A stretch of DNA of 37,894 nucleotides from an uncultured Bacteroidota bacterium (GCA_903905065.1 CAIVEW010000052.1:1-37894), one strand, 5' to 3'. Counted from the stretch's first letter, positions 16,404 through 25,488 are shown. Notes: generated from the sequence alone by a model not told the origin. Program-made: numbers and translations.

Positions 16404-16754
16404 CACTACTATTACAAACAGTGCCATCAGCAGGAACACCGCATTTATCATTGCATGTTGGTGCTCCCTACGCCTGATGTGCGTGTATATGGCCCCGGCC
16501 ATGATCGCGGCAATACTGACCGCTGCAATAATAGTAAGCCTGTGCCCATGCCCTAATAACCGGGGCACGATCACCAAAAGGCCGCAGATAAGTTCTGCCC
16601 CGGCTATTGCTTTAATGATGCCGGGTGCAAAATCCTCGGCCCAGGTGCCGCCACTGGCAATAACCTTTTCTTTGCTTTGAAAAAATTTAAAGCTGCCTGT
16701 AATTACAAAGATCAATCCCAGCAATCCCTGTACGATCCAAAGCGCTATTGCCAT
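16389..16754 (-). CDS. DoxX-like membrane protein
   Basis: A 121-residue inner-membrane protein with four predicted helices (about residues 4-22, 45-62, 72-88 and 100-117). It fits the DoxX-like family by length, the N-terminal LGLIFVITGSFKFF, and GAELICGLLVIVPRLLG in the second helix. DoxX-like proteins are linked to terminal oxidases or redox stress in some bacteria, but the role of this one is not shown. The last four codons and the stop fall within a tandem heptamer repeat, so the C-terminus may have been created or trimmed by repeat spread. It lies just downstream of the TMTC-like gene on the same strand, 37 bp away, and may be co-transcribed. Confidence 0.75.
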   Translation of the reverse strand: MAIALWIVQGLLGLIFVITGSFKFFQSKEKVIASGGTWAEDFAPGIIKAIAGAELICGLLVIVPRLLGHGHRLTIIAAVSIAAIMAGAIYTHIRRREHQHAMINAVFLLMALFVIVVSHKS

Positions 16755-16791
16755 GATGTTTTAAGTTTGTTTATCAATTTAATAAAATACA

Positions 16792-19062
16792 TCACTCCAG
16801 CTTGAACCTCGGGTCCACCTGCTTTGCAACTGCTTCGTACTTGCGCGCCATTTCCATGTTGCCCATCTTTTGGTAGCTGAGGGCTATGCCCGGCAGATCT
16901 TTTGGCCCCACTTTCGGGTCTATCTGGATCTCCTTATTAAAGGCATCAATGGCGGGCTGGTATTGCCCGGAATAAAAATAAGCGCGGCCTATATTGGACC
17001 ATGCATTAATATCGTTCGGGTTCTGTTCTATTACTTTCTTGTAAAGCGCTATTGCCTTGGGATAATTCTTGGCGTTAAAATAAGTTGCGCTTAGATAGTT
17101 AAAAGTCGTGGCGTCACCTGGCGTCCGCTGCAATACGAGATTAAAATAGTATTCAGCCGAATCGTAGCGATGGCCCTCGAAAAAGGCAATACCAAGGCCC
17201 TGTATACCTTCTATTGAGTTCGGCTCGAACATCAGCATTTTACGATAATTCATAATCGCAGAGTCGAACTGTTTCAGTTGCACATATGTGCGGGCAAGGT
17301 TAATGTAGGGGAACTTAAAATTAGGGTTTAGCTCCAGCGCTTTTTTGAACATGACAATAGCCCGCGGATACTGGCCACTGGTGAGGTAAACACTGCCCAG
17401 GTTATTAGTTGCTGTGAAATTTATCGGGTTCATTTGCAACGCAAGTACATCATGATATTCGGCTGAGTCGTATTTATGCTGGCGGTCAAAAATGCGGCCC
17501 ATCTCCACATGCACATCTGCATATTCAGGGTAAATGGTCAATGCGTGCCTCAGATAATCGAGGCTTTCATTATCCATTTCTTTCTTTTTTGTAGTGTCGG
17601 TCACTGTCGGGTACACATCCTCAGCAAGTGAGCTGGCCACGTTGTGGTACAGCCTGCAATCTTCCGGTGAATTGGCTACATCCGCTTTGTAGAGGGTAAT
17701 GTTGTCTTTCCAGTTGGCATTTCTCGCTACGGTGAGCCCTCCAAAGATCAGGGACACGGGCACTAAAATGGCCAACACTTTCGTCCCCTTCAAAGACAAG
17801 ATATTTGAAGCCTCACCTTTGATCAGCCATTGCTCCATAGCCAGCGCCGCAGCCAGGCAGAAACCAACAGATGCGAAAAAAGCGAAACGCTCCGCAAGCT
17901 CCGCACCCATCAGGAATGGAAGGTTGGAGAACAGGAACAATGTTGCCAGATAGAAGATGATCGCAAAAGCCCAAGGGTCTTTCTTGTCTTTCAGGAAGCG
18001 GGTTATGGCTACGTAGATCATAGCGCCATAGGCCAGCACCGACAACCAGAAACGCCAGTCCGCAAGATCGGCATAGTGAATGGCATTGAATGAGTAGGTG
18101 CACACCAATGGATGAGGTATGAACATGAGTTTAAGGTACATGCCCAGCACTACTACTTCTGTTGCAAATTTAGAGATGCCTTGGGCTTTCGACAGTGCAT
18201 TATCTATAAACTCTACCCCTGCGGGCTGGTTGGCATTATACTCTGTAAGTATACGCGACCGAATGACCATAAAAATGATAAAGACGACAACGGATCCTAC
18301 GGTGATATAGATGGCCCGCTTGCGGTCATCATTCATGTAAATGAAGAAAAGCAACGGGATAATAGCCAGGAATGCAATAACCGTCTCCTTCGAAATAAAG
18401 GCCAGGAACAAAGTGAATACCCCCAATACGAGTTGCAGCATTTTGCCGCTCTTCATATAGTTCACAAATAGGTTCAGCGACAAGAAACCAAAGAAAAAAC
18501 ACAGCAGTTCATCGCAGCTTTTAATATTGGCCACCACCTCCGTATGTATAGGATGCACTGCAAAAATCAGCGCCGCTATAAAGGCAATGGCTGTTTTTTT
18601 ACCGCCAAAAAACTTATTTAAAAACAGGAACAGCATGATCACGCAGCCCGCAAATATCAGCACATTCATAAAGTGGTACCCGGTCGGGCTCTGCCCGAAG
18701 AACGGGTACTCAGCCGCAAACATAACCAGTGACAATGGACGGTAAAGGTCATTTGGTATCACAAGATAGCCTCTCATGTGGGGAGTTGCCAGCAGTTCGG
18801 GTATTCCTTTAAAACCTTGTTGTACAATGGTGTTTTCCTTCAGCACGATCACGTCGTCCATCACGTAGCCATTCATCAGGGTATTGGCATATAGCAAAAA
18901 AGAAATTACGCCCAGGATAATACACAGCATTTTAACTGATAAAAGGTTATTTCCTTTAGGTTCGCTTGCTGCTGCAGGTTTGGCTGCTGCCTGTTTAGCT
19001 TGCTGGGCGGGTGCAATGGGCGCGGCCTGGGGTATTGGTTTCTTATTCGGTTTCTTAGCCAT
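16792..19062 (-). CDS. TMTC-like membrane glycosyltransferase with TPR repeats
   Basis: A 756-residue protein. The N-terminus (1-40) is a cytoplasmic Lys/Ala/Pro/Gln-rich stretch. Residues about 45-455 hold ten or more membrane helices of the GT-C fold, with a first-loop acidic pair NGYVMDDVIVL (Asp-Asp) and the TMTC-type block FAVHPIHTEVVANIKSCDELL. From about 470 to the end are about seven tetratricopeptide repeats (for example NAWSNIGRAYFYSGQYQPA). Eukaryotic TMTC proteins are O-mannosyltransferases using dolichyl-phosphate-mannose; bacterial relatives are common in Bacteroidota and uncharacterised. Protein O-glycosylation in the envelope is a fair guess, not shown here. It has its own strong promoter. 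Confidence 0.82.
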   Translation of the reverse strand: MAKKPNKKPIPQAAPIAPAQQAKQAAAKPAAASEPKGNNLLSVKMLCIILGVISFLLYANTLMNGYVMDDVIVLKENTIVQQGFKGIPELLATPHMRGYLVIPNDLYRPLSLVMFAAEYPFFGQSPTGYHFMNVLIFAGCVIMLFLFLNKFFGGKKTAIAFIAALIFAVHPIHTEVVANIKSCDELLCFFFGFLSLNLFVNYMKSGKMLQLVLGVFTLFLAFISKETVIAFLAIIPLLFFIYMNDDRKRAIYITVGSVVVFIIFMVIRSRILTEYNANQPAGVEFIDNALSKAQGISKFATEVVVLGMYLKLMFIPHPLVCTYSFNAIHYADLADWRFWLSVLAYGAMIYVAITRFLKDKKDPWAFAIIFYLATLFLFSNLPFLMGAELAERFAFFASVGFCLAAALAMEQWLIKGEASNILSLKGTKVLAILVPVSLIFGGLTVARNANWKDNITLYKADVANSPEDCRLYHNVASSLAEDVYPTVTDTTKKKEMDNESLDYLRHALTIYPEYADVHVEMGRIFDRQHKYDSAEYHDVLALQMNPINFTATNNLGSVYLTSGQYPRAIVMFKKALELNPNFKFPYINLARTYVQLKQFDSAIMNYRKMLMFEPNSIEGIQGLGIAFFEGHRYDSAEYYFNLVLQRTPGDATTFNYLSATYFNAKNYPKAIALYKKVIEQNPNDINAWSNIGRAYFYSGQYQPAIDAFNKEIQIDPKVGPKDLPGIALSYQKMGNMEMARKYEAVAKQVDPRFKLE

Positions 19063-19090
19063 TGTTCGTGTATGATAATTACTATTCCTT

Positions 19091-19121
19091 CAAAAGTAAA
19101 AATTCAGAGGTGCTTTTCAAA
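19091..19121 (-). promoter_or_regulatory. Promoter of the TMTC-like gene
   Basis: On the minus strand, TTTG (19121-19118), a 19-nt spacer and TACTTTTG (19098-19091): a full match to the Bacteroidota consensus. It is 29 nt before the ATG at 19062 and divergent from the ccmE promoter. Confidence 0.7.
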
Positions 19122-19219
19122 ACTTCTCGATGACGACATTATTATTATTTTAAAACGGATTAGGTTTATATTTTCGAAAATAACATGCACAATGGCAGAG
19201 AACAGCACTATTAAAGTGG

Positions 19220-19248
19220 TTGAAAAACGCTTATTTACCTTAACTTTG
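19220..19248 (+). promoter_or_regulatory. Promoter of ccmE-ccmF
   Basis: TTG (19220-19222), an 18-nt spacer and a perfect -7 box TAACTTTG (19241-19248). It is 41 nt before the ccmE ATG and also excludes any much longer upstream reading frame as coding. Confidence 0.65.
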
Positions 19249-19288
19249 CATCCCAAACGGATAATCCGGGATTCCGGGATTGCAGCTT

Positions 19289-19684
19289 ATGAAAAAGACC
19301 CATATTGTTCTACTGGTACTGATAGTGACCGCGATAGCTGTATTGGTGAGTGAATTTGGTAACTTCAGCACCTATGAGACGTTTGCGTCTGCTTCAAAAC
19401 AAGCCGGCAAAAAAATATATGTGATCGGTTTTCTGCAGAAAGATAAGCCGATGGAATATGACCCGCAAAAAGATAAAGACCATTTTATTTTTTATGCTAC
19501 CGACAAGGCGGGCAATATGAACAAAGTGATATTTAACGGGGAGAAGCCAAGGGACATTGAAAAATCGGAGCAGATAGTGATGATGGGATATGAGGATGCC
19601 GGTACGTTTCATTGTTCGAGAATCCAGATGAAGTGTCCGTCGAAGTATAAGAAGGATATGGTGGTGGAAGGGAAGAGCAGTTAA
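19289..19684 (+). CDS. ccmE: Cytochrome c maturation haem chaperone CcmE (CxxxY variant)
   Basis: CcmE is a membrane-anchored periplasmic chaperone that takes haem from CcmC and passes it to CcmF for attachment to apocytochromes c. The 131-residue protein has an N-terminal anchor (about 4-22) and an OB-fold domain with GKKIYVIGFL. In classical CcmE a His in an HxxxY motif binds haem covalently. Here the aligned site is CPSKY, Cys116 and Tyr120, i.e. the CxxxY variant described for archaea and some bacteria. The ATG at 19289 is preferred to a TTG nine bases earlier. The stop TAA lies in the first unit of a heptamer repeat. ccmF follows 81 bp later; ccmA, B, C are not nearby. Confidence 0.9.
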   Translation: MKKTHIVLLVLIVTAIAVLVSEFGNFSTYETFASASKQAGKKIYVIGFLQKDKPMEYDPQKDKDHFIFYATDKAGNMNKVIFNGEKPRDIEKSEQIVMMGYEDAGTFHCSRIQMKCPSKYKKDMVVEGKSS

Positions 19685-19705
19685 CAGTTGGCAGTTCGCA
19701 GCTAC
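19678..19705 (+). repeat. Heptamer array overlapping the ccmE stop codon
   Basis: Four 7-bp units in register, CAGTTAA then CAGTTGG and variants. The ccmE stop is the TAA of the first unit, preceded by the AGT Ser codon, also repeat sequence. Confidence 0.65.
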
Positions 19706-19732
19706 TTTTACGCGAGGTTGATGACGAGCCGC

Positions 19733-19760
19733 TTTTGAATTTTGACTTTTGAATTTTGAC
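19733..19760 (+). repeat. Heptamer array directly before ccmF
   Basis: Four exact 7-bp units alternating TTTTGAA and TTTTGAC, ending 5 bp before the ccmF ATG at 19766. The array occupies the ribosome-binding region. Confidence 0.75.
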
Positions 19761-19765
19761 TTAAA

Positions 19766-22255
19766 ATGCAGTTCATAGGAGAGCATTTGAGGCCCGGGCA
19801 ACTGGGTCATTTTTTTGTTATCACATCTTTTGTGGCAGCATTATTCAGCGCGTTCAGCTATTTCAGGGCTGTACGCACGGAGCAGACAGACCCGCTAGCC
19901 AGTCGCTCGTGGCTTTTGTTTGGCCGTAGTGGCTTTGTAATACATGTTATTTCCGTCGTCAGCATTTTCGCTGCGCTTTTCTATATCATCGAGAGCCACC
20001 TGTTTGAATACAATTATGCATGGGAGCACTCTTCGTTATCCCTGCCGGGTAAGTACCTTCTGGCCTGTTTCTGGGAAGGGCAGGAAGGTAGCTTCATGCT
20101 ATGGACCTTCTGGCACTGCATGCTGGGGCTGGTGGTAATGCGCACCGCAAAAGGGCTGGAAACCCGCACGATGGCCATAATCGCGCTGGTGCAGGTATGC
20201 TTGTGCACGATGATCCTTGGCCTTCATTTCGGACCGCACATACAATTGGGCAAAACACCCTTTATACTGCTGCGGCATGTGATGCAGGATGCCCCTATTT
20301 TCTCCAGCCCCAACTACATGAACTTTATTACCGACGGTAACGGGCTCAATGTATCGCTGCGTAACTATTGGATGGTCATACATCCTCCCGTTCTGTTTCT
20401 TGGTTTTGCTTCCACGCTTATTCCGTTCGCTTTTTGTATTGCTGCACTCTGGAAAGGTGAATATCAAACTTTTGTAAAACCTACCATTGCCTGGTCGTTA
20501 TTCAATGGTGCGGTGCTAGGCACAGGCATTATGATGGGCGGCGCATGGGCCTATGAATCGCTCAACTTTGGCGGCTACTGGGCCTGGGATCCTGTGGAGA
20601 ATGCCTCGCTGGTGCCGTGGCTTGTCCTGGTTGCAGGGCTGCACACCTTGCTCGTATATAAAAGTACAGGACGTGCACTTTCCCTGACGATTATTTTACT
20701 GCTGCTCTCACACCTGTTAGTATGGTATTCAACCTTCCTTACCCGCACAGGCATATTGGGCAAAACATCGGTACACGCCTTCACGGGCGACGGACAGGCA
20801 CTGTACTACCATCTGCTGGTTGTGATCGGGATACTTTTATTGTTGGTACTCGCATTGCTTATCTGGCGATGGCGTGGTCTGCCGCGTATCAAGACGGAGG
20901 AAGAAACGTTGTCGCGTGAGTTCTGGATGTTCATCGGCTCTGTGATCTTGTTCCTGTCGTCTATGCAGATAACGCTTAGTACGTCAATACCTGTGTGGTC
21001 GCCATTGGCGAAATGGATCTCCGGAAAGGACTTCGCACCACCTACCGACCCTATGCTACACTACAACAATATACAAGTGTGGGTAGCTATTATCACCGGC
21101 ATATTGTCTGCTTCCGTCCTGTACATGAAATTTAAGCACAGTGACGGGAAGGTTATTGCAAAACGTCTTGGCATCACTTCGCTTATCGGCCTTGTTATGG
21201 CGGTGGCTATAGGGTGGGGCCAGCACATTACCATGTGGCAGTACGACATTATGCTGTTCTCTGCTTGTTTCGGCATTGTGGCGAATATCTATTATGGAAT
21301 AGTCGTGCAAAAAGCTAAGTTCAAAACACTAGGGCCTTCAGTTGCGCATCTCGGCTTTGCTATGGTATTGCTGGGCATCCTGCTTTCGTCTTATAATAAA
21401 CACGCCATTTCGTTCAATATCACCGGTGAGCAAATAAATTTCAATAAGAAAACGGCTCAGGAAAATTTAGTCGAGAACAGCGAAAATGAGTTGCTCTTTC
21501 GTGGGGTGGCTTCTCCCATGGGCGAGTACCAGGCTACTTATGTGAACGACAGTGAAAGTGTGAAAGGAAAAGACAAGATCATTTACTATAACATATATTT
21601 TGAAAAAAGGGACCCTAAAACAAGGGAAATAAAAGAGCAATTCTTCTTACATCCTGATGCCTTTCTCAACTCAAAGGGTGAAGCCGCACTCACCGTAAAT
21701 CCATCCACAAAACATTTTTGGGATCACGATGTCTTTACCTATGTGAATGTAATACGTGGGGGATATCTTGACAAGAACAGGACAGATACCATTAGCTACA
21801 AAAGCAATATAGTAAATAACCCGGGTGATACCGTGTTGATTATGGGTGGTTACATGATCTTCAACGGGCTGGATCGCAAGGTGTCAGACGCCCGGTATGA
21901 GCCGGTGGATAGCGACCTGGTGATCTGCGCCCGGTTTACGGTCTATGACAATAAAGATAAGCCGATCAAGGACATTGCGCCCATATACATACTTCGTAAC
22001 CGGAGAGAAATATTGCACATTGAAGATTCAGTTGGTATCTTGAATCTGAACGTCCGGTTCGAAAACCTGAATGTAAAATCGCCAACCTCGGTATCTACGG
22101 AGATCATGGTGAAGCAAACCGATGCGGATTACATCGTGCTGAAGGCATTGGTATTTCCTTTCATCAATGTGCTATGGCTGGGCGTTATTGTAATGGTGCT
22201 GGGTTTCTTCATTAGCCTTGGGAGTCTGCTTAGCATGGAGGTAGCCACCAGGTAA
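19766..22255 (+). CDS. ccmF: Cytochrome c haem lyase subunit CcmF (CcmF/CcsA family)
   Basis: CcmF is the inner-membrane synthetase that attaches haem to the CxxCH motif of apocytochrome c in the periplasm. This 829-residue protein has about 13-15 membrane helices. The haem-handling WWD signature is present at about residues 268-285 (GGYWAWDPVENASLVPW), with His pairs in HPPVLFLGF and before it. The region from about 550 to 800 is a soluble periplasmic domain, followed by a closing helix near the C-terminus. Length is larger than E. coli CcmF (about 650) because of that domain. It follows ccmE, whose haem it should accept, and both are read from the 19220 promoter. Confidence 0.9.
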   Translation: MQFIGEHLRPGQLGHFFVITSFVAALFSAFSYFRAVRTEQTDPLASRSWLLFGRSGFVIHVISVVSIFAALFYIIESHLFEYNYAWEHSSLSLPGKYLLACFWEGQEGSFMLWTFWHCMLGLVVMRTAKGLETRTMAIIALVQVCLCTMILGLHFGPHIQLGKTPFILLRHVMQDAPIFSSPNYMNFITDGNGLNVSLRNYWMVIHPPVLFLGFASTLIPFAFCIAALWKGEYQTFVKPTIAWSLFNGAVLGTGIMMGGAWAYESLNFGGYWAWDPVENASLVPWLVLVAGLHTLLVYKSTGRALSLTIILLLLSHLLVWYSTFLTRTGILGKTSVHAFTGDGQALYYHLLVVIGILLLLVLALLIWRWRGLPRIKTEEETLSREFWMFIGSVILFLSSMQITLSTSIPVWSPLAKWISGKDFAPPTDPMLHYNNIQVWVAIITGILSASVLYMKFKHSDGKVIAKRLGITSLIGLVMAVAIGWGQHITMWQYDIMLFSACFGIVANIYYGIVVQKAKFKTLGPSVAHLGFAMVLLGILLSSYNKHAISFNITGEQINFNKKTAQENLVENSENELLFRGVASPMGEYQATYVNDSESVKGKDKIIYYNIYFEKRDPKTREIKEQFFLHPDAFLNSKGEAALTVNPSTKHFWDHDVFTYVNVIRGGYLDKNRTDTISYKSNIVNNPGDTVLIMGGYMIFNGLDRKVSDARYEPVDSDLVICARFTVYDNKDKPIKDIAPIYILRNRREILHIEDSVGILNLNVRFENLNVKSPTSVSTEIMVKQTDADYIVLKALVFPFINVLWLGVIVMVLGFFISLGSLLSMEVATR

Positions 22256-22262
22256 ATTACCA

Positions 22263-22293
22263 TTTGAGCATTGCGCCTTTCAACTTATCTTCG
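22263..22293 (+). promoter_or_regulatory. Promoter of aspS
   Basis: TTTG (22263-22266), a 19-nt spacer and TATCTTCG (22286-22293), one base from the -7 consensus. It lies 21 nt before the aspS ATG, showing that aspS is not merely read through from ccmF. Confidence 0.55.
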
Positions 22294-22314
22294 CATTCCT
22301 TTTAAGAAATACCT

Positions 22315-24078
22315 ATGTACAGAACACATACCTGCGGCGAATTGCGCACACAACATATAGGAACCGAAGTGAAACTTGCCGGCTGGGTGCAGACGGTCCG
22401 TAAGTTTGGAAGCATCACATTCGTTGACCTCCGCGACCGTTATGGCATCACCCAATTGTTGTTTGATGAGCAGTTGAATACACGCCTTGGCGAGCAACCT
22501 CTGGGCAGGGAGTTTGTGATACAGGTAACTGGAAAAGTGCTGGAGCGCAGCAATAAGAACGCCAAAATACGCACTGGCGATGTGGAGATAATCGTGACCG
22601 ACTTTGTGATCATGAACAGTGCCGCTACCCCTCCCTTTACCATAGAAGAAGACACGGATGGTGGAGATGAATTGCGTATGAAGTACCGCTATCTCGACCT
22701 GCGCAGGCCACCACTTAAAAAGAACCTGGAGTTACGCTACAAAGTAAACCGCTCGGTGCGCAACTACCTGGATACGCAAGGTTTCTGGGATATTGAAACA
22801 CCGTTTCTAATCAGGAGCACACCCGAAGGCGCGCGAGACTTCGTGGTGCCGTCGCGAATGAACGAGGGGCAATTTTACGCACTGCCGCAGAGCCCGCAGA
22901 CTTTTAAGCAACTGCTTATGGTGAGCGGCTACGACCGTTACTACCAGGTTGTAAAGTGCTTCCGGGATGAAGACTTGCGTGCAGACCGTCAGCCGGAGTT
23001 CACACAGGTAGACTGCGAAATGAGCTTTGTGGAACAGGAAGACATCCTCAATACATTTGAGGGGTTGTTCAAGCACGTTTTCAAAGATGTAAAAGGCGTG
23101 GAGATAACAGAAGCTTTTCCACGGATGACGTTTGACGATGCTATGTGGCATTATGGGAACGACAAGCCGGATATTCGCTTTGAAGTCAAAATTGAAAATA
23201 CCAAATCTAAAAACGAACTGCACTGCGAAGCATTAGGGGGCGCAGGTTTTAAAGCGTTTGACGATGCGGAAGCAATTCTTATGATCTGCGCGCCTGGCTG
23301 CAGCGAATATAGCCGCAAGCAAACAGACGAACTTACGGAGTGGGTAAAACGCCCGCAGATCGGCATGAGCGGTTTAATTTTTATTAAGTGTAATGCTGAT
23401 GGTACTTACAAAAGCAGCGTAGATAAGTTTTATAACGAAGAAAAATTGATGGAGATCGCTACATTCTGTGGCGCGAAAGCCGGTGATCTTATTCTCATAC
23501 TCGCTGGTGCGGAGACCCGCACTCGTAAAGCAATGAGCGAGTTACGCCTGGAAATGGGCAACCGCCTTGGCCTGCGTGATCATGCAGTTTATAAGCCACT
23601 TTGGGTTATCGATTTCCCGTTGTTTGAGCTGGACGAGGAAAACAATCGTTGGGTGGCACGGCACCATCCGTTTACTTCGCCAAAGCCGGAGCATATTGAA
23701 TGGATGAACGACCTAAGTAAGTATGGAGACATAAAGGCCAATGCTTATGATATAGTGCTGAACGGAACTGAGATTGGCGGCGGATCCATACGGATATTCC
23801 GCAGGGAGCTGCAGGAAAAAATGTTCGCGGCCCTTGGCATGAGCAAGGAAGAGGCCCAGGATAAATTCGGATTTCTTATGGGGGCGTTTGAGTATGGTGC
23901 ACCGCCGCATGGTGGCATAGCGTTCGGCTTCGACCGGCTCTGCGCGCTGCTTGGCGGCCAGGAAAGCATACGCGACTTTATAGCATTCCCTAAAAATAAT
24001 TCCGGCCGCGATGTGATGCTGGATGCACCATCTTCAATCGATGATGTGCAGAAGAAGGAGTTGGGATTGAAACCTTAA
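22315..24078 (+). CDS. aspS: Aspartyl-tRNA synthetase
   Basis: AspRS activates aspartate with ATP and charges tRNA-Asp. The 587-residue length is that of the bacterial class IIb enzyme. In order: an N-terminal OB-fold anticodon-binding domain (1-105, [20 protein letters not shown]), class II motif 1 around residue 150, motif 2 with [18 protein letters not shown] (about 219-236), the bacterial GAD insertion (about 285-410), and motif 3 with [13 protein letters not shown] (about 527-539). It has its own promoter. No anticodon-specific feature can be read to say whether it is discriminating or also charges tRNA-Asn. It converges closely with DUF72, with 14 bp between and no clear terminator. Confidence 0.97.
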   Translation: MYRTHTCGELRTQHIGTEVKLAGWVQTVRKFGSITFVDLRDRYGITQLLFDEQLNTRLGEQPLGREFVIQVTGKVLERSNKNAKIRTGDVEIIVTDFVIMNSAATPPFTIEEDTDGGDELRMKYRYLDLRRPPLKKNLELRYKVNRSVRNYLDTQGFWDIETPFLIRSTPEGARDFVVPSRMNEGQFYALPQSPQTFKQLLMVSGYDRYYQVVKCFRDEDLRADRQPEFTQVDCEMSFVEQEDILNTFEGLFKHVFKDVKGVEITEAFPRMTFDDAMWHYGNDKPDIRFEVKIENTKSKNELHCEALGGAGFKAFDDAEAILMICAPGCSEYSRKQTDELTEWVKRPQIGMSGLIFIKCNADGTYKSSVDKFYNEEKLMEIATFCGAKAGDLILILAGAETRTRKAMSELRLEMGNRLGLRDHAVYKPLWVIDFPLFELDEENNRWVARHHPFTSPKPEHIEWMNDLSKYGDIKANAYDIVLNGTEIGGGSIRIFRRELQEKMFAALGMSKEEAQDKFGFLMGAFEYGAPPHGGIAFGFDRLCALLGGQESIRDFIAFPKNNSGRDVMLDAPSSIDDVQKKELGLKP

Positions 24079-24092
24079 GGACCGCACTTCAG

Positions 24093-24836
24093 CTATTTTA
24101 TCCGCAGCATTTTCTTCAGCGTATTCGCGTTATCAATAGCCACGCCGTTGTAGCAATTGTTGAAAAATACCCAGATGCTATGCCCGGCACCCTTCCATGC
24201 GGCTATTTTATCTGCATATTCTTGTAGCATTTCGTTGGGGTAAGATGATGCATAAAGTTTACCCGGTCCGTGGAAACGGATGTAAATATTCTTGGCTGTT
24301 ACTTGTTCCGAATAGGGAAAACCAACACCCGACTGTGAAATGACCCAGGCCACTTTGTACTTTTTCATCAGGGCAAAGGCGGCTGGCTCTATCCAGCTAC
24401 TGTTGCGGGCTTCTAGAGCGAAGGAATACTCGCTATAGTCTCTCTTTAAAGTCTCAAAAAAATGCCTCACCAGCGTTTCGTCATATTTTAAAGATGGCGG
24501 CATTTGTATCAAAACCGGCCCCAGTTGTTTCTTTAGCAAATCAAATACTTCAAAAAAACGAGCCAGCGGTTCATCCGGCTCTTTCAGCTTTGTTATGTGC
24601 GTCAGGTACTTGCTCATTTTAGGACAGAACAGGAACTTCGAAGGAACTTTTTCTTTCCAACCGAGCGCGGTCTTTTCTCTGGGCAGGTGGTAGAAACTGG
24701 AGTTAATTTCCGTTAAGCCGAAGTAATTGGCGTAGTAGGAAAGCCAATCTGTAGATTTTAAATCTTCAGGGTAAAATACTCCCTTCCAGTCGTAATAGCT
24801 CCATCCCGATATACCTATATGTACACTGCCTGCCAT
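24093..24836 (-). CDS. DUF72 family protein
   Basis: A 247-residue cytoplasmic protein of the DUF72 family (the YecE type), a TIM-barrel-like fold of unknown reaction. The family start IGISGWSYYDWKGVFYP is present, then TEINSSFYHLP, FKFCPK-like FLFCPKMSKYLTH, LIQMPPS, a FALEARNSSW block with conserved Glu-Arg, and near the end WVFFNNCYNG. It is next to a KTSC-domain gene on the same strand (33 bp away). Such gene pairs occur in other Bacteroidota as far as I recall. A role in nucleic-acid or nucleotide metabolism has been suggested for the family but not shown. Confidence 0.85.
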   Translation of the reverse strand: MAGSVHIGISGWSYYDWKGVFYPEDLKSTDWLSYYANYFGLTEINSSFYHLPREKTALGWKEKVPSKFLFCPKMSKYLTHITKLKEPDEPLARFFEVFDLLKKQLGPVLIQMPPSLKYDETLVRHFFETLKRDYSEYSFALEARNSSWIEPAAFALMKKYKVAWVISQSGVGFPYSEQVTAKNIYIRFHGPGKLYASSYPNEMLQEYADKIAAWKGAGHSIWVFFNNCYNGVAIDNANTLKKMLRIK

Positions 24837-24869
24837 GGTATACTTTAATGAAAAAACTGGGCCAGCCGC

Positions 24870-25067
24870 CTATTTTATCCTTTCAAAGCCATATTTGTTT
24901 TTGATGTTCCGGTTTAAAAATGCGCCTTTTGATCCTGATGCCTTCATGGCGGTAAAAACACTACGGGGCACATCTTTGTAATCATAAACTGCCCCCGATA
25001 GATAGCATATCCTTAGAGTAGATGTATCAGCATCATAGTTTATAGCAGCAACAACAGACGAGGGCAT
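24870..25067 (-). CDS. KTSC domain protein
   Basis: A 65-residue protein that is almost entirely a KTSC domain, named after a KTSC motif and found alone or fused to larger enzymes and phage proteins. Visible landmarks: SSVVAAINYDADTSTLRICY, then GAVYDYKDVP and ASGSKGAFLNRNIKNKY. The domain is thought to bind nucleic acid or a lysyl-tRNA-synthetase-like partner, based only on fusions. No export signal. Likely transcribed with the DUF72 gene that follows 33 bp later. Confidence 0.75.
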   Translation of the reverse strand: MPSSVVAAINYDADTSTLRICYLSGAVYDYKDVPRSVFTAMKASGSKGAFLNRNIKNKYGFERIK

Positions 25068-25212
25068 AATGGATGCTTTTATTCTTTCTCTGTATAAAGA
25101 GCATGCCTTCAGCTCCTGCTAACGTCGTGTTTTTTTTGTAGATCACGGCTACTGGCATGAATTTATAAACGATGCAAAGAGCATTAATTGTTAACCATTT
25201 AAAAACAGTCAA

Positions 25213-25380
25213 ATGAACAAGATCGGAATTATTTTAGTATCGTTATTTCTCATTACACTCAGCAGTTGCCAGGTGATCGGCGACATTTTTAAGGCCGGCG
25301 TAGGCGTCGGTGTGTTTATAGTCGTGGCCATCATCGCGTTGATCATATTTCTTGTCGCAAAGGTTGGTGGTGGGAAGTGA
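25213..25380 (+). CDS. 55-residue small lipoprotein with one membrane helix
   Basis: A short gene found by reading the sequence. 55 residues: a signal with lipobox LSSC (Cys19), then VIGDIFKAG, a Gly-rich turn and a strong hydrophobic helix (about residues 31-50), ending Lys-Val-Gly-Gly-Gly-Lys. A lipid anchor plus helix means it is held in the membrane by both. Very similar short proteins with CxVxGDIFKAG and a Val/Ile helix are widespread in Bacteroidota and are sometimes labelled with an enzyme name (phosphatidate cytidylyltransferase) that this length cannot support. An A-rich leader precedes the ATG. It precedes the SDR gene, 108 bp away. Confidence 0.75.
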   Translation: MNKIGIILVSLFLITLSSCQVIGDIFKAGVGVGVFIVVAIIALIIFLVAKVGGGK

Positions 25381-25488
25381 ACCGCGGCAACTTTTAAGGA
25401 ACATCGTGGAATAATTTTTGAGTGGCATGTTACCTGCAAATTCCTGTTTTGTCAGAAAGGAGCGTTAACAACAAATCTTTGAATTGCC

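Noticed and set aside
19000-19353. 117-codon plus-strand frame ending in ccmE
   Set aside because: Crosses two promoters and overlaps the starts of both the TMTC-like gene and ccmE in other frames.
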